Source: Natrinema hispanicum (GTDB taxonomy: Archaea > Halobacteriota > Halobacteria > Halobacteriales > Natrialbaceae). Taken from it: a DNA stretch of 64,000 nt. Under the pieces are notes generated by a model. That model saw only the letters and a list, made by a program, of their open reading frames with translations, searched no databases and was not told the DNA's origin. Numbering within the stretch: the first letter of the stretch is position 1; every line of letters starts with the position of its first letter. This document shows, piece after piece, positions 8,976-19,211 of the stretch. The stretch lies in the NCBI RefSeq assembly GCF_900111485.1, contig NZ_FOIC01000004.1:124001-188000 (forward strand). Reading direction: 5' to 3'. The translations under genes and the position numbers were made by a program.

Positions 8976-9248
8976 TTAGCCGCTGTAGGAGCTTTCGCCA
9001 ACGACCTCGAGCAGTTCGCCCTGCCCCGTTGCGGTCGTCTCGTCGAAGTCGGTTACGCGCACGCGGACCTGTTTCTCGACCGTCTCCGGGCCGGCACCGT
9101 TGACGATTAGCTCCGTATCGCCGATGTACGCGCGGCCGCTAGTGCCGTTGGTTTCGGCGACGAAAACGTCGATCTCGGAGCCGGGCTCGAGCGTCGGCCG
9201 GTTCGCGCGAAGTCGCCAGCCCTTGAGATACTTGCTGAAGAGGCTCAT
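8976..9248 (-). CDS. Small TRAM-like beta-barrel protein
   Basis: 90 residues, MSLFSKYLKGWRLRANRPTL onward. The core PGSEIDVFVAETNGTSGRAY and KQVRVRVTDFDETTATGQGE resembles an OB/TRAM-type barrel, commonly RNA-binding. The ATG overlaps the stop of the upstream NhaC gene by four bases (ATGA), which fixes the start and indicates translational coupling. The frame is open far upstream, but that part is the shadow of nhaC. The family match is by pattern only. Confidence 0.7.
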   Translation of the reverse strand: MSLFSKYLKGWRLRANRPTLEPGSEIDVFVAETNGTSGRAYIGDTELIVNGAGPETVEKQVRVRVTDFDETTATGQGELLEVVGESSYSG

Positions 9249-10816
9249 ACGCGGGCCACCTCCTCGCTCTGGCGGTCGATAACGTATTCGCGGCCGAAGC
9301 CGGTGAGTGCCGCGACGACGAACACCGCAACGAGTAGCCAGCCTTGGAAGACGAACGGGACGACGTCGATCGGCGTGACGAGCATCGACTGGTCGAGCCA
9401 CTCGTAATTGCCGGGCAACTCCTGCATCGCGCTGTAGCCGGCCAGCACGCCGCCCGACCACGGGAAGATGTAGCCCAACGCTGCGGTCTGGCCGTCGAGA
9501 ATGTTCGCCCGTCGGTAGCCGTTCAGGTTGAACCGCTCACCGATCTTCGAGATGTAAGGCCCGATCGCGACTTCGGCAGCAGTGTTGATGGTGATTATCG
9601 CGTTGATCAGCGCTGCCGAGCCGACCATCGTGAGTTCGGCGTTACGGACGTTCGTCGCGAGGTTGTCGATCGACCACTCGAGCAGCGCCTCGAATGCGCC
9701 GCCGCGGATCATGATCTGGGCCGCACCGATGATCAGGAGGACGAGAATCGAGAGCTCGAGAAAGCCGGCGACGCCGGTCATCAGACTACCGGTGACGCCG
9801 ATCGCACTGGGTTCTTCGACGACGGTGAGGATCGGCAGGCTCGCAAGCGGTTCGGACAGCGGCGCGTCCGGTGGAGCGTTGAACATAACGATGTCGCCGA
9901 GGGTCGTCAGGCCGAACGCGAGGTTGAAGACGACTGCGAGGACGATCCCCCACGAGATCGCCTCGACGATGTGGCGGCCAGCGATCGCCGCGCCGATGAC
10001 TGCGAGCATCGAGATGACGTGGACGAGACCGATCGCCTCGCTGCTCTCGAGGAAGATCGCCTGGGCTTCGGCGCTGATCTCGAGGCCACTCATCGCGCTG
10101 CCAGCGGCGACGTAGCCGACGAAGGCGATCACCGCGGCGACGATCACGTACTTGAACCGCGAGGCGACGACGCCACCGATGTCGGCATCCTGGGTGACAG
10201 CACTGACGATCGTCGTGTCGCTGACGGGTGCGAGGTTGTCGCCGAAGATCGCACCCGAGAGGATCGCGCCGAACAGCAAGACGGGGTTCGCACCGAGTAA
10301 CACGCCAGCGGGGAAGAACAGGCCAACGAAGGCGACGGTCGCGCCGTAGCCGGTCCCGATCCCTGTCGTGAAGACGGCCGCGAGGACGAACGTGATCGCC
10401 GGGAATAATGCCGCGCCGATGCCCGCAGTGTCAGCCAGCCAGACGAGGCCACCGACGAAGCCGCCGTCTTGCAGGAGCTGGGCGAACATCCCCGCCCAGA
10501 TCCACGCCACGATGGCTGTCACGGCGACCGGCTGGGTCATCCCTTCGAATATCGTGTTGGCGTAGGACTGCCAGTTGCCCCGGACGAAGAACATGCCGAC
10601 GATGAGTCCGATCAGGATGCCGACGATGAGCCCGCCCGTGTCGCCGATTCGCCAGAGCGCGGTCTGGACGATGGCCCACACGATGAAAAACGCGATCGGG
10701 AACGCGCTCATTCCCCGACCGCCATAGAACTCGACGGTCGGCCCACGATCGCGATCCGGTTGTGTAAACTGGTCTGTCGGTCCGTCATCTGCCGACCCGT
10801 TTCCGGTATCACTCAT
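9245..10816 (-). CDS. nhaC: NhaC-family Na+/H+ antiporter
   Basis: 523 residues, about eleven hydrophobic helices. The diagnostic motif SGAIFGDNLAPVSDTTIVSA is present in the first half, matching the NhaC signature GDN-x-P-x-SDTT. The N-terminal ~35 residues are polar and acidic. The likely role is sodium extrusion and pH homeostasis at the cytoplasmic membrane, expected in a salt-in halophile. It is followed in a four-base overlap by the small TRAM-like gene. A 224-base gap with AT-rich TATA-like stretches (around 10842-10875) separates it from the divergent TatD-like gene. Confidence 0.93.
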   Translation of the reverse strand: MSDTGNGSADDGPTDQFTQPDRDRGPTVEFYGGRGMSAFPIAFFIVWAIVQTALWRIGDTGGLIVGILIGLIVGMFFVRGNWQSYANTIFEGMTQPVAVTAIVAWIWAGMFAQLLQDGGFVGGLVWLADTAGIGAALFPAITFVLAAVFTTGIGTGYGATVAFVGLFFPAGVLLGANPVLLFGAILSGAIFGDNLAPVSDTTIVSAVTQDADIGGVVASRFKYVIVAAVIAFVGYVAAGSAMSGLEISAEAQAIFLESSEAIGLVHVISMLAVIGAAIAGRHIVEAISWGIVLAVVFNLAFGLTTLGDIVMFNAPPDAPLSEPLASLPILTVVEEPSAIGVTGSLMTGVAGFLELSILVLLIIGAAQIMIRGGAFEALLEWSIDNLATNVRNAELTMVGSAALINAIITINTAAEVAIGPYISKIGERFNLNGYRRANILDGQTAALGYIFPWSGGVLAGYSAMQELPGNYEWLDQSMLVTPIDVVPFVFQGWLLVAVFVVAALTGFGREYVIDRQSEEVARV

Positions 10817-11040
10817 ACTTGATCACACATACTGGCGTACGGTAGCACTATACGTATCCGTGAGTATAACTATTCCTAACAGAATCGATCACGCTTCCCC
10901 GCTGTCGGTACTGGGCGGCCACAGCGAAGGCGGACATCGCTCGGTACTCGAGTGTCACTCATTGATAGACATGGACTGCCGTCCGTCGCCGGTGTCCGGA
11001 AGTCGGTGACTTTTCGAGCGCGGCCTGCAGAGTCTCGAGT

Positions 11041-11892
11041 ATGATCGACGATCGGCCGGTGCTAGACGACCACCTCCACCTCGATCCGGACAACCACCGG
11101 GGCATCGACGCCGTCAAAGACTTCGCCCGCGTCGGCGGCACCCATCTGCTCGTGGTGAACAAACCCTCCTGGCACCTCGGCGTCGAAGCCGAGACCGGCG
11201 AGGACTTCCGGGCGGTCTTCGAGCGCACGATCGAGGTCGTCGAGGAAGCCTCGAGCGAACTCGCAGGACAGGCCTGGCCGGTGCTGGGCATCCATCCGGG
11301 GTTGATCTCGCGACTGGTCGATGACCGCGATTTTACGCCCGATGAAGCCCGCGAACTGATGCAGGCCGGAATCGACATCGCCGCGGAGTACGTCGACTCG
11401 GGTGATGCGCTGGCGCTGAAATCCGGTCGCCCCCACTACGAGGTCGACGACGCCGTCTGGGACGCCTCAAACGCGGTTATGCGCCGGGCGTTCGACCATG
11501 CGGCCGATCTCGAGTGTGCCGTCCAACTGCATGCCGAGGCCAGCGAGGATATGACCGAGGTGGCCGACTGGGCCATCGAGGCTGGGATGCCGGCCCACAA
11601 GGTCGTCAAACACTACGCGAGCGGTCGACTCGCGGGACCGACTCCGAGCGTGATCTGCGACAAAGACGAACTCGAGCGCGCTGCCGAGCGCGGCGAGCCG
11701 TTCCTCATGGAGACCGACTACATCGACGACCCCGACCGACCGGGGGCGGTGCTCGGCCCCAAGACGGTCCCCCGGCGGGTTCGGTGGCTGCTCGAGAACG
11801 GCTACGACGAGGCGGTTCGCAACGCCCACGTCGAGACGCCGAAGCGAGTGTACGGAATCGACACGGAAGCGACACTCGAGCGCGAGGCGTAA
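11041..11892 (+). CDS. TatD-related metal-dependent hydrolase
   Basis: 283 residues. The amidohydrolase/TIM-barrel metal site is suggested by DDHLHLDP at residues 9-16, GIHPG at ~86, VQLHAEAS at ~165, KVVKHYASG at ~190, and METDYIDDP near 225. This matches archaeal TatD-like hydrolases (DNase or phosphodiesterase-type activities in characterised relatives). It is monocistronic, with promoter space on both sides. The precise substrate is not deducible. Confidence 0.85.
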   Translation: MIDDRPVLDDHLHLDPDNHRGIDAVKDFARVGGTHLLVVNKPSWHLGVEAETGEDFRAVFERTIEVVEEASSELAGQAWPVLGIHPGLISRLVDDRDFTPDEARELMQAGIDIAAEYVDSGDALALKSGRPHYEVDDAVWDASNAVMRRAFDHAADLECAVQLHAEASEDMTEVADWAIEAGMPAHKVVKHYASGRLAGPTPSVICDKDELERAAERGEPFLMETDYIDDPDRPGAVLGPKTVPRRVRWLLENGYDEAVRNAHVETPKRVYGIDTEATLEREA

Positions 11893-12090
11893 CCGGGTGT
11901 GACGGGGTCGCTCCCGGCGCGCTCGAGGACGCTCGTTCGGGCGGTGGTGGACGCACACCAGCGACCACCCATAGCTAAACAGCAAAATGGCCTTCTGAGA
12001 CGCTGTTGCGGTCGTTTATCGAACTCTGATAGTCGATCCGTTCGGCTAATGTAGAGAAAGGCATTTCAAGCGGCCGGTGTAGGTGTCTGT

Positions 12091-12669
12091 ATGAGCAATC
12101 CCCCGACCGAGTTCTACTCGGAGGAACGCTGGCAGAACTGGATCGATCGCATCAAAGACGAAGATATCGATCCGGAAGACGAAGACTCGGCCCGACTCCT
12201 GTTGAACCTGCAAGACGACACGGCGATCGCGATCGCAAAGATCGTCGCCGCCTACGACGACGGGGAACTCGATGCGGAGGAAACGCTCGCGGAGATCGAA
12301 GACGTCCGCGAGATCGTCCTCAGCGAAGTCGGCATCGACGACGAGGAGAAACTGATCCTCGTCGACGGTGTCCAGACGAGTCTGGTCTGTGTCTTCTTTG
12401 CGGCCGAGGAGTACGTCGCCAACGGCCCGGCCGAAGACGGCACTGTCAGCGACTATCTCAGCGCCGCCGCCGACGCCGAAGCCGAGGAAGACCTCGATGC
12501 CGCACTCGGCTATGCAGCCCAGGCTGGCACGCTCATCATCGATGGCGAGGAGCTCGATATGACCGTCGCCGAGGGCCTCGAGTACGGCCTGGTCACGGAG
12601 TGGATCAACGGCCTCGACAGCCTCCAGAGCGCGATGAGCGATCCGGAAGTCGTCGAAGAAGACGAGTAA
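12091..12669 (+). CDS. DUF2150 family protein
   Basis: 192 residues, strongly acidic. It starts MSNPPTEFYSEERWQNWIDR and matches the archaeal DUF2150 family along its whole length, including LLLNLQDDTAIAIAKIVAAY and LVCVFFAAEEYVANG. It is all-helical in appearance with no membrane segment, and its function is unknown. It lies alone between the TatD-like gene and hmgB. Confidence 0.85.
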   Translation: MSNPPTEFYSEERWQNWIDRIKDEDIDPEDEDSARLLLNLQDDTAIAIAKIVAAYDDGELDAEETLAEIEDVREIVLSEVGIDDEEKLILVDGVQTSLVCVFFAAEEYVANGPAEDGTVSDYLSAAADAEAEEDLDAALGYAAQAGTLIIDGEELDMTVAEGLEYGLVTEWINGLDSLQSAMSDPEVVEEDE

Positions 12670-13002
12670 CCGCGATCGCGGCGTGTGCTGATTTTCATCG
12701 ATCGATCGTCACGGTAGTAACAACTGAACCGATTGACACACCGATCACACAGTCCGCGATCTCGGTCGCGGTGCGCTCCGAACCGCTCCCGTCGTGCGAC
12801 CGGGTGTGCAGTGACGTTCAGTGGCTACTAGAGCCGTTGAACGCAGGAATGACGGGCCGTTCAGTCGCCGTCTTCCGCTCGAGCCGTATCGCGAGCGGGC
12901 ACGATATGGAGCACGTCGATCGTGATCGGTGCCACGAGAATATCGTCGATCGTCGAAACAGGGAACGACAATACCTTGTACTATCACCTGTATTGGACAG
13001 GT

Positions 13003-14340
13003 ATGACAGCAGTCGGCATCGACGCCGTCGAGATCTGGACCGGGAACCTCAAACTCGATCTGCCGGGGACGTTCGCCGCGGAGAAGGGCGAAGACCCGGA
13101 AAAATACACGAAGGGACTTGGCCTCAACGCCAGTTCGTTCCCCGACAGCTACGAAGACATCGTCACGATGGGGGCAAACGCCGCCCACCGGCTGATGGAG
13201 CGCAAAGGCCTCGAGCCCGACGATATCGGCCGAATCGACGTCGCGACCGAGAGTGCCTTCGACAACTCGAAACCGGTTTCGACGTACGTCGCTGGCTGTC
13301 TCGAGCAGGTCTACGACGGCGACTTCCACCATGCGAACAAAGGCGAGCGGAAGTTCGCCTGTATCGCGGGGACCCAGAGTCTGGACGACGCCTGCAACTG
13401 GATCCGCGCGGGCCGCAACCGCGGTCGCTCGGCGCTGGTTATCGCGACCGACACTGCTCTCTACGCCCGAGGCGATGCTGGCGAGGCGACCCAAGGTGCC
13501 GGTGCCGTCGCGATGCTCATCAGCGAGGACCCCAACCTCGTCGAACTCTCGACCGAGCAGGGGTATGGCTCGGCCGACGAGACCGACTTCCTCAAACCTA
13601 ACCAGCAGTTCCCGTCGGTCGACGGTAAACGCTCCGTGCAGGTCTACCTCGCACGGATGCGCGAGGCACTCGAGGACTTCGAGAGCGTCGCCGGCGAGGT
13701 CCACGAAGACGACTTCGTCTACGCGCCGTTCCACACGCCGTTCCCGGGGATGGTCCGAAAGGCCGCCCTGCTGGCGTTCCGCCACGTCATTCGCGATACA
13801 CCGACCGAAGACGAACTCGCCGAGGAGATCGGTCGCCAGCCACGTCCCGAAGCGTTCGACTCCGACGAGGAGTATCGCGACGCCCTCCGGGAGTACATGG
13901 ACGCGCTCAAGGACACCGACCGCTACGCCGAGTGGTACGACGCGACGATCGACCCGACGCTGACGATCTCCCGCAACGTGGGCAACTGGTATACCGGCTC
14001 CGTTCACGTCGCCCGCGCGAGCGCGCTCAAACACGCACTCGAGGCAGGCCGCGACATGACGGGTGAGAAACTGCTCGTGGGCTCCTACGGCAGCGGCGCA
14101 CAGGCGGAGATTCACGCCGAGACGATTCAGGACGGCTGGGAAGCCGAAATCGAGGCCTTGAACGTCGACGAACAGCTCGCCGACCGCTACGAGATGACGT
14201 GGGAAGACTACGAGGAGATCCACGACGTCCACAACCACGAGATGGACGTCGACGTCGAGGAGTTCACAACGCCGAGCGAGGAGTTCGTCTTCGACGGCTG
14301 GGGCCGCATGGGCGAGCGAAAGTACCGGTACGTCGAATAG
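13003..14340 (+). CDS. hmgB: Hydroxymethylglutaryl-CoA synthase
   Basis: 445 residues from the ATG at 13003. It condenses acetyl-CoA with acetoacetyl-CoA, feeding the mevalonate pathway that makes archaeal isoprenoid lipids. Catalytic residues are visible: Glu83 in ATESAFDNSKP, Cys120 in KFACIAGTQSLDDAC, and His244 in VYAPFHTPFPGM. Length equals that of the haloarchaeal enzyme. A TATA-like TTGTACTAT lies about 26 bases upstream, supporting this start over the in-frame ATG at 12922. A T6 run follows the stop. Confidence 0.96.
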   Translation: MTAVGIDAVEIWTGNLKLDLPGTFAAEKGEDPEKYTKGLGLNASSFPDSYEDIVTMGANAAHRLMERKGLEPDDIGRIDVATESAFDNSKPVSTYVAGCLEQVYDGDFHHANKGERKFACIAGTQSLDDACNWIRAGRNRGRSALVIATDTALYARGDAGEATQGAGAVAMLISEDPNLVELSTEQGYGSADETDFLKPNQQFPSVDGKRSVQVYLARMREALEDFESVAGEVHEDDFVYAPFHTPFPGMVRKAALLAFRHVIRDTPTEDELAEEIGRQPRPEAFDSDEEYRDALREYMDALKDTDRYAEWYDATIDPTLTISRNVGNWYTGSVHVARASALKHALEAGRDMTGEKLLVGSYGSGAQAEIHAETIQDGWEAEIEALNVDEQLADRYEMTWEDYEEIHDVHNHEMDVDVEEFTTPSEEFVFDGWGRMGERKYRYVE

Positions 14341-14345
14341 CCGCG

Positions 14346-14351
14346 TTTTTT
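14346..14351 (+). terminator. T6 tract after hmgB
   Basis: Six thymines begin six bases after the stop codon, the kind of T-tract at which archaeal transcription ends. Confidence 0.45.
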
Positions 14352-14629
14352 GATCGGAGTTTCGCGAGCATTGGCAGAGTCAGCGGCGACGTTCTCACTG
14401 TGTTCAGTATACGGGATAGCTCGCTAGACGGGGCCACCGTGTTCAGTAGCTCTCGCGGAGATAGACGTGTAATTTGTTGTATGTTTTCGGGACCTACTAA
14501 GGTGCTAAGGAAACTATTTCCGCTGAAATAGACACCTCGTAACGATTCACCTGCTGAACGTCCCGACCGACCGCCGCGACGATCGTTCGTATCAACGGAC
14601 TAATTTATAGGCATGTGGTATACTCACCT

Positions 14630-15730
14630 ATGACAGACAGACTCGGCCCGCCGGAATGGGTCGTCGAACAGCCGGGACTGACCGTGCTTGCACTAGTGAG
14701 CAGTCTCCTCGCGCTGTTCGTGCTTCTGCCGTATCTGCAGTACGTCCTCTTCGGTGTCGTTCTTGCCTATATCATGCTGCCCGTCCAGCACCGCCTCGAG
14801 CAATACGTCCGCCCGACAGTCGCAGCGATAGCAGTGGTGGTGGCGACGTTGCTCGTCGTGTTACTCCCGCTCGTCTACGTCATATTGCTCGCGATTCGAC
14901 AGTCGCTTCGACTCGTCCGTGCGATCAGACAAGGGCAACTCGACGTCGAGACTGTCGAACAGGTGCTCGAGACGAACGGGTACGCGGTCGATCTCGTCGC
15001 CCTGTATGAAGCAAATCAAAACCGGATCGCAGCCGGCCTGCAGGGGGTCACAACGGGGGCGATCGACATCGTCGGCGGCCTGCCAAGTATTTTCATTGGA
15101 CTGACAATCACGCTGTTCGTCCTCTTTGCGCTATTGCGGGATGGGCGGCAACTCGTCGCGTGGTTCCAGTGGGTACTGCCGATCGACGACGACGTGCTGG
15201 CAGAACTGCAGACGGGGCTGGATCGGCTCATGTGGGCTTCCGTCGTCGGAAACGTCGCTGTCGCGGCTATCCAGGCGGTGATGCTCGGTGCCGGACTGGC
15301 GATCGCCGGCGTCCCCGCAGTTATCTTTCTCACCGTCGCGACGTTCATCCTGACGCTACTGCCGCTGGTCGGCGCGTTCGGTGTCTGGATTCCGGTTGCA
15401 GCCTATCTCGTCGCGGTCGGACAGCTCACCGCTGGCGCGGCAGTTACCGTTTATGGGCTCGTCGTCAGCCTCTCGGACTCGTATCTCCGACCCGCACTGA
15501 TCGGTCGGACCAGCGCCTTCAATTCCGCGATCGTCGTCGTCGGCATCTTTGGCGGCCTCGTCGTTTTCGGAGCCGTCGGCCTCTTTATCGGTCCCGTCGT
15601 CCTCGGCGGCGCGAAACTCGTCCTCGATTCGTTCGCTCGTGTCCACACCGGTGAGCCGATCGCTGAGGATGATATCGAGCCGACAGAGACGAGTGATGCG
15701 ACGGACGTAGACACCGAGTCGGACGGATAA
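14630..15730 (+). CDS. AI-2E/PerM family permease
   Basis: 366 residues with about eight hydrophobic segments, starting MTDRLGPPEWVVEQPG. The family features include LLPYLQYVLFGVVLAYIMLP near the N-terminus and the C-terminal LVVSLSDSYLRPALIGRTSA with LIGPVVLGGAKL. Characterised members export autoinducer-2 or act as Na+/H+ antiporters; in archaea the substrate is unknown. The acidic C-terminal tail (~25 residues) is a haloarchaeal addition. The ATG at 14630 is preferred over 14615. Confidence 0.88.
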   Translation: MTDRLGPPEWVVEQPGLTVLALVSSLLALFVLLPYLQYVLFGVVLAYIMLPVQHRLEQYVRPTVAAIAVVVATLLVVLLPLVYVILLAIRQSLRLVRAIRQGQLDVETVEQVLETNGYAVDLVALYEANQNRIAAGLQGVTTGAIDIVGGLPSIFIGLTITLFVLFALLRDGRQLVAWFQWVLPIDDDVLAELQTGLDRLMWASVVGNVAVAAIQAVMLGAGLAIAGVPAVIFLTVATFILTLLPLVGAFGVWIPVAAYLVAVGQLTAGAAVTVYGLVVSLSDSYLRPALIGRTSAFNSAIVVVGIFGGLVVFGAVGLFIGPVVLGGAKLVLDSFARVHTGEPIAEDDIEPTETSDATDVDTESDG

Positions 15731-15976
15731 CCGATCGGCGCACCGATAAAGCGGAGTCCACATGGACGGACACACCGAGAGACCGCCCTGCTGCATCTCA
15801 GAACCGATTGATCGGCACCTACCGTGTTAGCTGTCTGTCCTGCCTGAAGACCAGCATCGTTGCCTCGCGTCGTTTATAATCCCCTATCCGCTAGAGGCCA
15901 ATATCGTGTCTCGGACCGAACGGCTCGATCAATGCGGGGGATCGAACGGCGTGATCGGTCGAGACCACCCCTAGTC

Positions 15977-17314
15977 ATGCACGGGTCACACACCACGGGG
16001 AGTCCGTACGCTCCCCATACGGCGGAGGACCGCACGGCGATGCTCGAGGCGGTCGACGCGGAGACGGTCGAGGAACTCTTCGACATTCCGGCTGCCGTCA
16101 GGTTCGACGGGCAGTTCGATATCGACGCACGAACGGAGCGGGAGACGCGACGACTGGTGCGCTCGGTGCTTGGTCAAAATGACGACCGCACCGAGTTGCT
16201 CGGACGCGGCCACTACGGCTACTACATCCCGTCGCTGGTCGACCACCTCGCGGACCGCTCGGAGTTTCTGACCTCATATACGCAGTATCAGCCCGAGATC
16301 TCGCAGGGGTTCCTGCAGGCCTTATTCGAGTACCAGTCGCTACTGGTCGAGTTAACCGGCCTCGAGATCGCGAACTGCTCGATCTACGACGCCGCGACCG
16401 CACTCGGCGAGGCCGCAACACTGGCCGACCGCGTGCGAAACACCTCGGGCCATCGGGTGCTGGTGCCCGAACGCATGCGCGAGGAACGGAAAAGTACACT
16501 CGAGAACTACGTCGCCGGTACTGACCTCGTCGTCGAGACGTACCCGGTCGACGACGGGAACGTCGACCTCGCGGGACTCGAGGCGGCCGTCGACGAGGAC
16601 GTCGTCATGGTTTACGCCGAGAATCCAACGGTGCGCGGGACGATCGAAGAACAACTGGGAGCGATCGGTGACCTCGCAGCGGACGTCGGCGCATTCTTCG
16701 CGCTTGGCTCGGATCCGATCGCGCTGTCGCTGCTCGAGCGCCCCGCCGACGTCGGTGCGGACGTCGTCGTCGGTGACGCGAGCGTCCTCGGCCTCCCGAC
16801 GAGCTACGGGATGGGACTCGGGCTGTTTGCCACCAAGGAGGACTACCTCCGGCAGGTTCCCGGCCGACTGGTCGGCGTCAGCGAGGACGCAACCGACCGC
16901 CGGGCGTTTACGCTCACGCTCCAGACGCGCGAACAGCACATCCGCCGGGAGCGTGCGACGAGTAACATCTGTACGAATCAGGCCTGGGTCGCGCTGCGAA
17001 CGGCGATCCACGCTGCCGTCCTCGGGCCAAGCGGGATGGTCAACCTCGCAAAGCGCGCTGTCACGCGCGCAGAGGCCCTCGCGGAGCGCGTCGACGATAT
17101 CGTCGGCGTGCAAGCGCCGGTCCACGACCGCCGGCATTTCCGAGAGTTCGTCGCCCACGTCGACCAGCCTGCAAGCGCCGTTGCCGAAGACCTCGAGCGG
17201 CTCGGCTTTGCGGTCCACGTCGTTGGCGACCACGAGATTCAGCTCTGCGTGGCCGGCGTTCCCGACGAAGAACTCGATCGGTTCGTCGAGGCGCTCGAGG
17301 AGGTGGCACGATGA
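15977..17314 (+). CDS. gcvPA: Glycine dehydrogenase (decarboxylating) subunit 1
   Basis: 445 residues. Together with gcvPB it forms the two-subunit P protein that decarboxylates glycine and loads the H protein. Landmarks are [38 protein letters not shown] and [16 protein letters not shown]. The start at 15977 gives [20 protein letters not shown]; an in-frame ATG at 15932 is possible. A TATA-like TTTATAAT at 15873-15880 implies a 5' leader of roughly 30 or 75 bases depending on the start. It overlaps gcvPB by four bases. Confidence 0.95.
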   Translation: MHGSHTTGSPYAPHTAEDRTAMLEAVDAETVEELFDIPAAVRFDGQFDIDARTERETRRLVRSVLGQNDDRTELLGRGHYGYYIPSLVDHLADRSEFLTSYTQYQPEISQGFLQALFEYQSLLVELTGLEIANCSIYDAATALGEAATLADRVRNTSGHRVLVPERMREERKSTLENYVAGTDLVVETYPVDDGNVDLAGLEAAVDEDVVMVYAENPTVRGTIEEQLGAIGDLAADVGAFFALGSDPIALSLLERPADVGADVVVGDASVLGLPTSYGMGLGLFATKEDYLRQVPGRLVGVSEDATDRRAFTLTLQTREQHIRRERATSNICTNQAWVALRTAIHAAVLGPSGMVNLAKRAVTRAEALAERVDDIVGVQAPVHDRRHFREFVAHVDQPASAVAEDLERLGFAVHVVGDHEIQLCVAGVPDEELDRFVEALEEVAR

Positions 17315-18837
17315 GCGACGACGGATCCGACGGCCGCGACACCACACCCGAACAGTCGCGCTACGATCAGGCCCGGTACGTCGAAAACGGCGAGTACGAA
17401 CCGCTGCTCTCGGAGAAGGACCTGACTCGGATCACAATCGGTAGCGAAGACGACGGCAACGGCGACGATGGAGAGGCGACCGACTCACCGCTGCCCGACG
17501 ATCTGACGCGGGATGCCCTCGAGTTACCCGAACTCTCCGAACCCGAACTGGCGCGCCACTACACGCGCCTCTCCCAGATGATCTACGGGATCGACAGCGG
17601 TCCCTACCCGCTGGGGTCGTGTACGATGAAGTACAACCCGAAGTTCACCGAGGACGTGGCCGCGCTGCCGTCGGCGGCGGTCCACCCCGACCGATCTGAA
17701 GCGTCCGTCCAGGGCACGCTCGAGCTGCTCTACCGGCTGCAGGACTATCTTGGCCGGATCGGTGGGATGGACGCGGTGACGCTCCAGCCGCCCGCGGGCG
17801 CAGCCGGCGAGTTCGTCGGCATCCGCGTCGCTGCGGCCTACCACGAACACAACGGCGAGGGCCACCGCGACGAAGTTATCGTCCCCGAAAGCGCCCACGG
17901 CACCAACTTCGCGAGCGCCGCACTCGGCGGCTACAACGTGGTTTCCCTGCCCAGCGACGACGAGGGCCGAGTCGACCTCGAGGCGCTCGAGGCTGCCCTT
18001 TCGGAAAATACGGCCGCACTCATGCTGACCAATCCAAACACGCTCGGGCTTTTCGAGCGCGATATTGCGGAGATCGCCGACATGGTCCACGATGTCGGCG
18101 GGCTGCTCTACTACGACGGGGCGAATCTCAACGCCTTGCTCGGCCGTGCTCGCCCGGGCGACATGGGCTTCGACGTGATGCACTACAACGTCCACAAGAC
18201 GTTCGCGACGCCCCACGGCGGCGGCGGGCCGGGTGCAGGCCCGGTCGGCGTCGTCGAGAAGCTGGCACCGTTCCTGCCCGCGCCTCGCGTCCGCGAGCGC
18301 TCCGAGCCGTCACAGTCGGGGGAGCCGGTCTACGAACGCTTCGATCCCGAACACACCATCGGCAAGGTCCACGGGTTCGACGGCAACTGGCTGGTCCTCA
18401 TCAAGACCTTCGCCTATATCGCCCGCCTCGGCGATGATGGGCTTGCAGATGCGAGCGCCTCTGCAGTGCTCAACGCGAACTACCTCGCCGAACAGCTCGA
18501 CTACGACATCCCCTACGGGCCGTTCCACCACGAGTTCGTCGCCAGCGCCGGCGAACAGGACGCCGCCGACGTAGCGAAACGGATGCTCGACTACGGCGTC
18601 CACCCGCCGACGACCAAGTGGCCCGAAATCGTCCCCGAGGCCCTGATGACCGAACCGACGGAAGTCGAGAGCAAGGACACCTTAGATCGCCTCGCCGCCG
18701 CGTTCAACGCCGTCGCCGACGAGGACAACGACACGCTCGAGGCCGCGCCGGAACGGACCACCGCCCGCCGGATCGACCAGACCAGCGCGGCGCGAAATCC
18801 GCGGCTGTCGTGGCAGGCGCTTAGTGACGATTCGTAG
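17311..18837 (+). CDS. gcvPB: Glycine dehydrogenase (decarboxylating) subunit 2
   Basis: 508 residues; the PLP-binding subunit of the P protein. The PLP lysine is Lys296 in [16 protein letters not shown], followed by the glycine-rich loop. [14 protein letters not shown] (residues 98-111) and the [12 protein letters not shown] region are conserved. An acidic linker at residues ~44-62 ([13 protein letters not shown]) lengthens the N-terminus relative to thermophile homologues. Translation is coupled to gcvPA through an ATGA overlap. gcvT and gcvH lie in a separate, divergent unit 7.6 kb upstream; no lipoamide dehydrogenase is in the window. Confidence 0.95.
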   Translation: MSDDGSDGRDTTPEQSRYDQARYVENGEYEPLLSEKDLTRITIGSEDDGNGDDGEATDSPLPDDLTRDALELPELSEPELARHYTRLSQMIYGIDSGPYPLGSCTMKYNPKFTEDVAALPSAAVHPDRSEASVQGTLELLYRLQDYLGRIGGMDAVTLQPPAGAAGEFVGIRVAAAYHEHNGEGHRDEVIVPESAHGTNFASAALGGYNVVSLPSDDEGRVDLEALEAALSENTAALMLTNPNTLGLFERDIAEIADMVHDVGGLLYYDGANLNALLGRARPGDMGFDVMHYNVHKTFATPHGGGGPGAGPVGVVEKLAPFLPAPRVRERSEPSQSGEPVYERFDPEHTIGKVHGFDGNWLVLIKTFAYIARLGDDGLADASASAVLNANYLAEQLDYDIPYGPFHHEFVASAGEQDAADVAKRMLDYGVHPPTTKWPEIVPEALMTEPTEVESKDTLDRLAAAFNAVADEDNDTLEAAPERTTARRIDQTSAARNPRLSWQALSDDS

Positions 18838-18902
18838 CCGCTAGACTGCGGGCGCAGCCCGAACGACAGTCTCGAGACCGAGAGCAAAAACGAAGTATCG
18901 GA

Positions 18903-19079
18903 TTACGCGGTACTCGAGTCGACGGCAGTCCCGTTATCGCCGATGCGAACGAAGCCGTAGTCACAGTCCGGGCAGTGCCATTTGACCTTCTCGCCGAGGT
19001 GCAGCGTCGTGCTAGCGGCGCGGTAAAACGTCTTCTCCTCCCCGCAGTTGGGACACTCGTGTTCGAGTTCCAGAGCCAT
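18903..19079 (-). CDS. Small zinc beta-ribbon protein (DUF7838-like)
   Basis: 58 residues, MALELEHECPNCGEEKTFYR onward. The CPNCG and CPDC knuckles are 26 residues apart and form one zinc ribbon; between them is the segment ASTTLHLGEKVKWH. Haloarchaea encode many such short two-knuckle proteins, several of which affect motility, biofilm or stress adaptation; the role of this one is unknown. The frame is open upstream to 19574, but that is the shadow of the divergent adenosyltransferase gene. Confidence 0.85.
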   Translation of the reverse strand: MALELEHECPNCGEEKTFYRAASTTLHLGEKVKWHCPDCDYGFVRIGDNGTAVDSSTA

Positions 19080-19211
19080 GGCCGGTGGTAGCCAGCGAAG
19101 CGAGTTTAACGTACTGGTTCCGGCGGGGTTCGCGCCGGTCGCTCGAGGAGCCGAACCGGCGGCAGTGCCGGTGACACGAAAGTTAAGTGGCCGCCATCCG
19201 TCGGTCAAGCC

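Noticed and set aside
12745..14238. 497-codon open frame antisense to HMG-CoA synthase
   Set aside because: Same GC-bias effect; the hmgB frame has all catalytic residues and a promoter.
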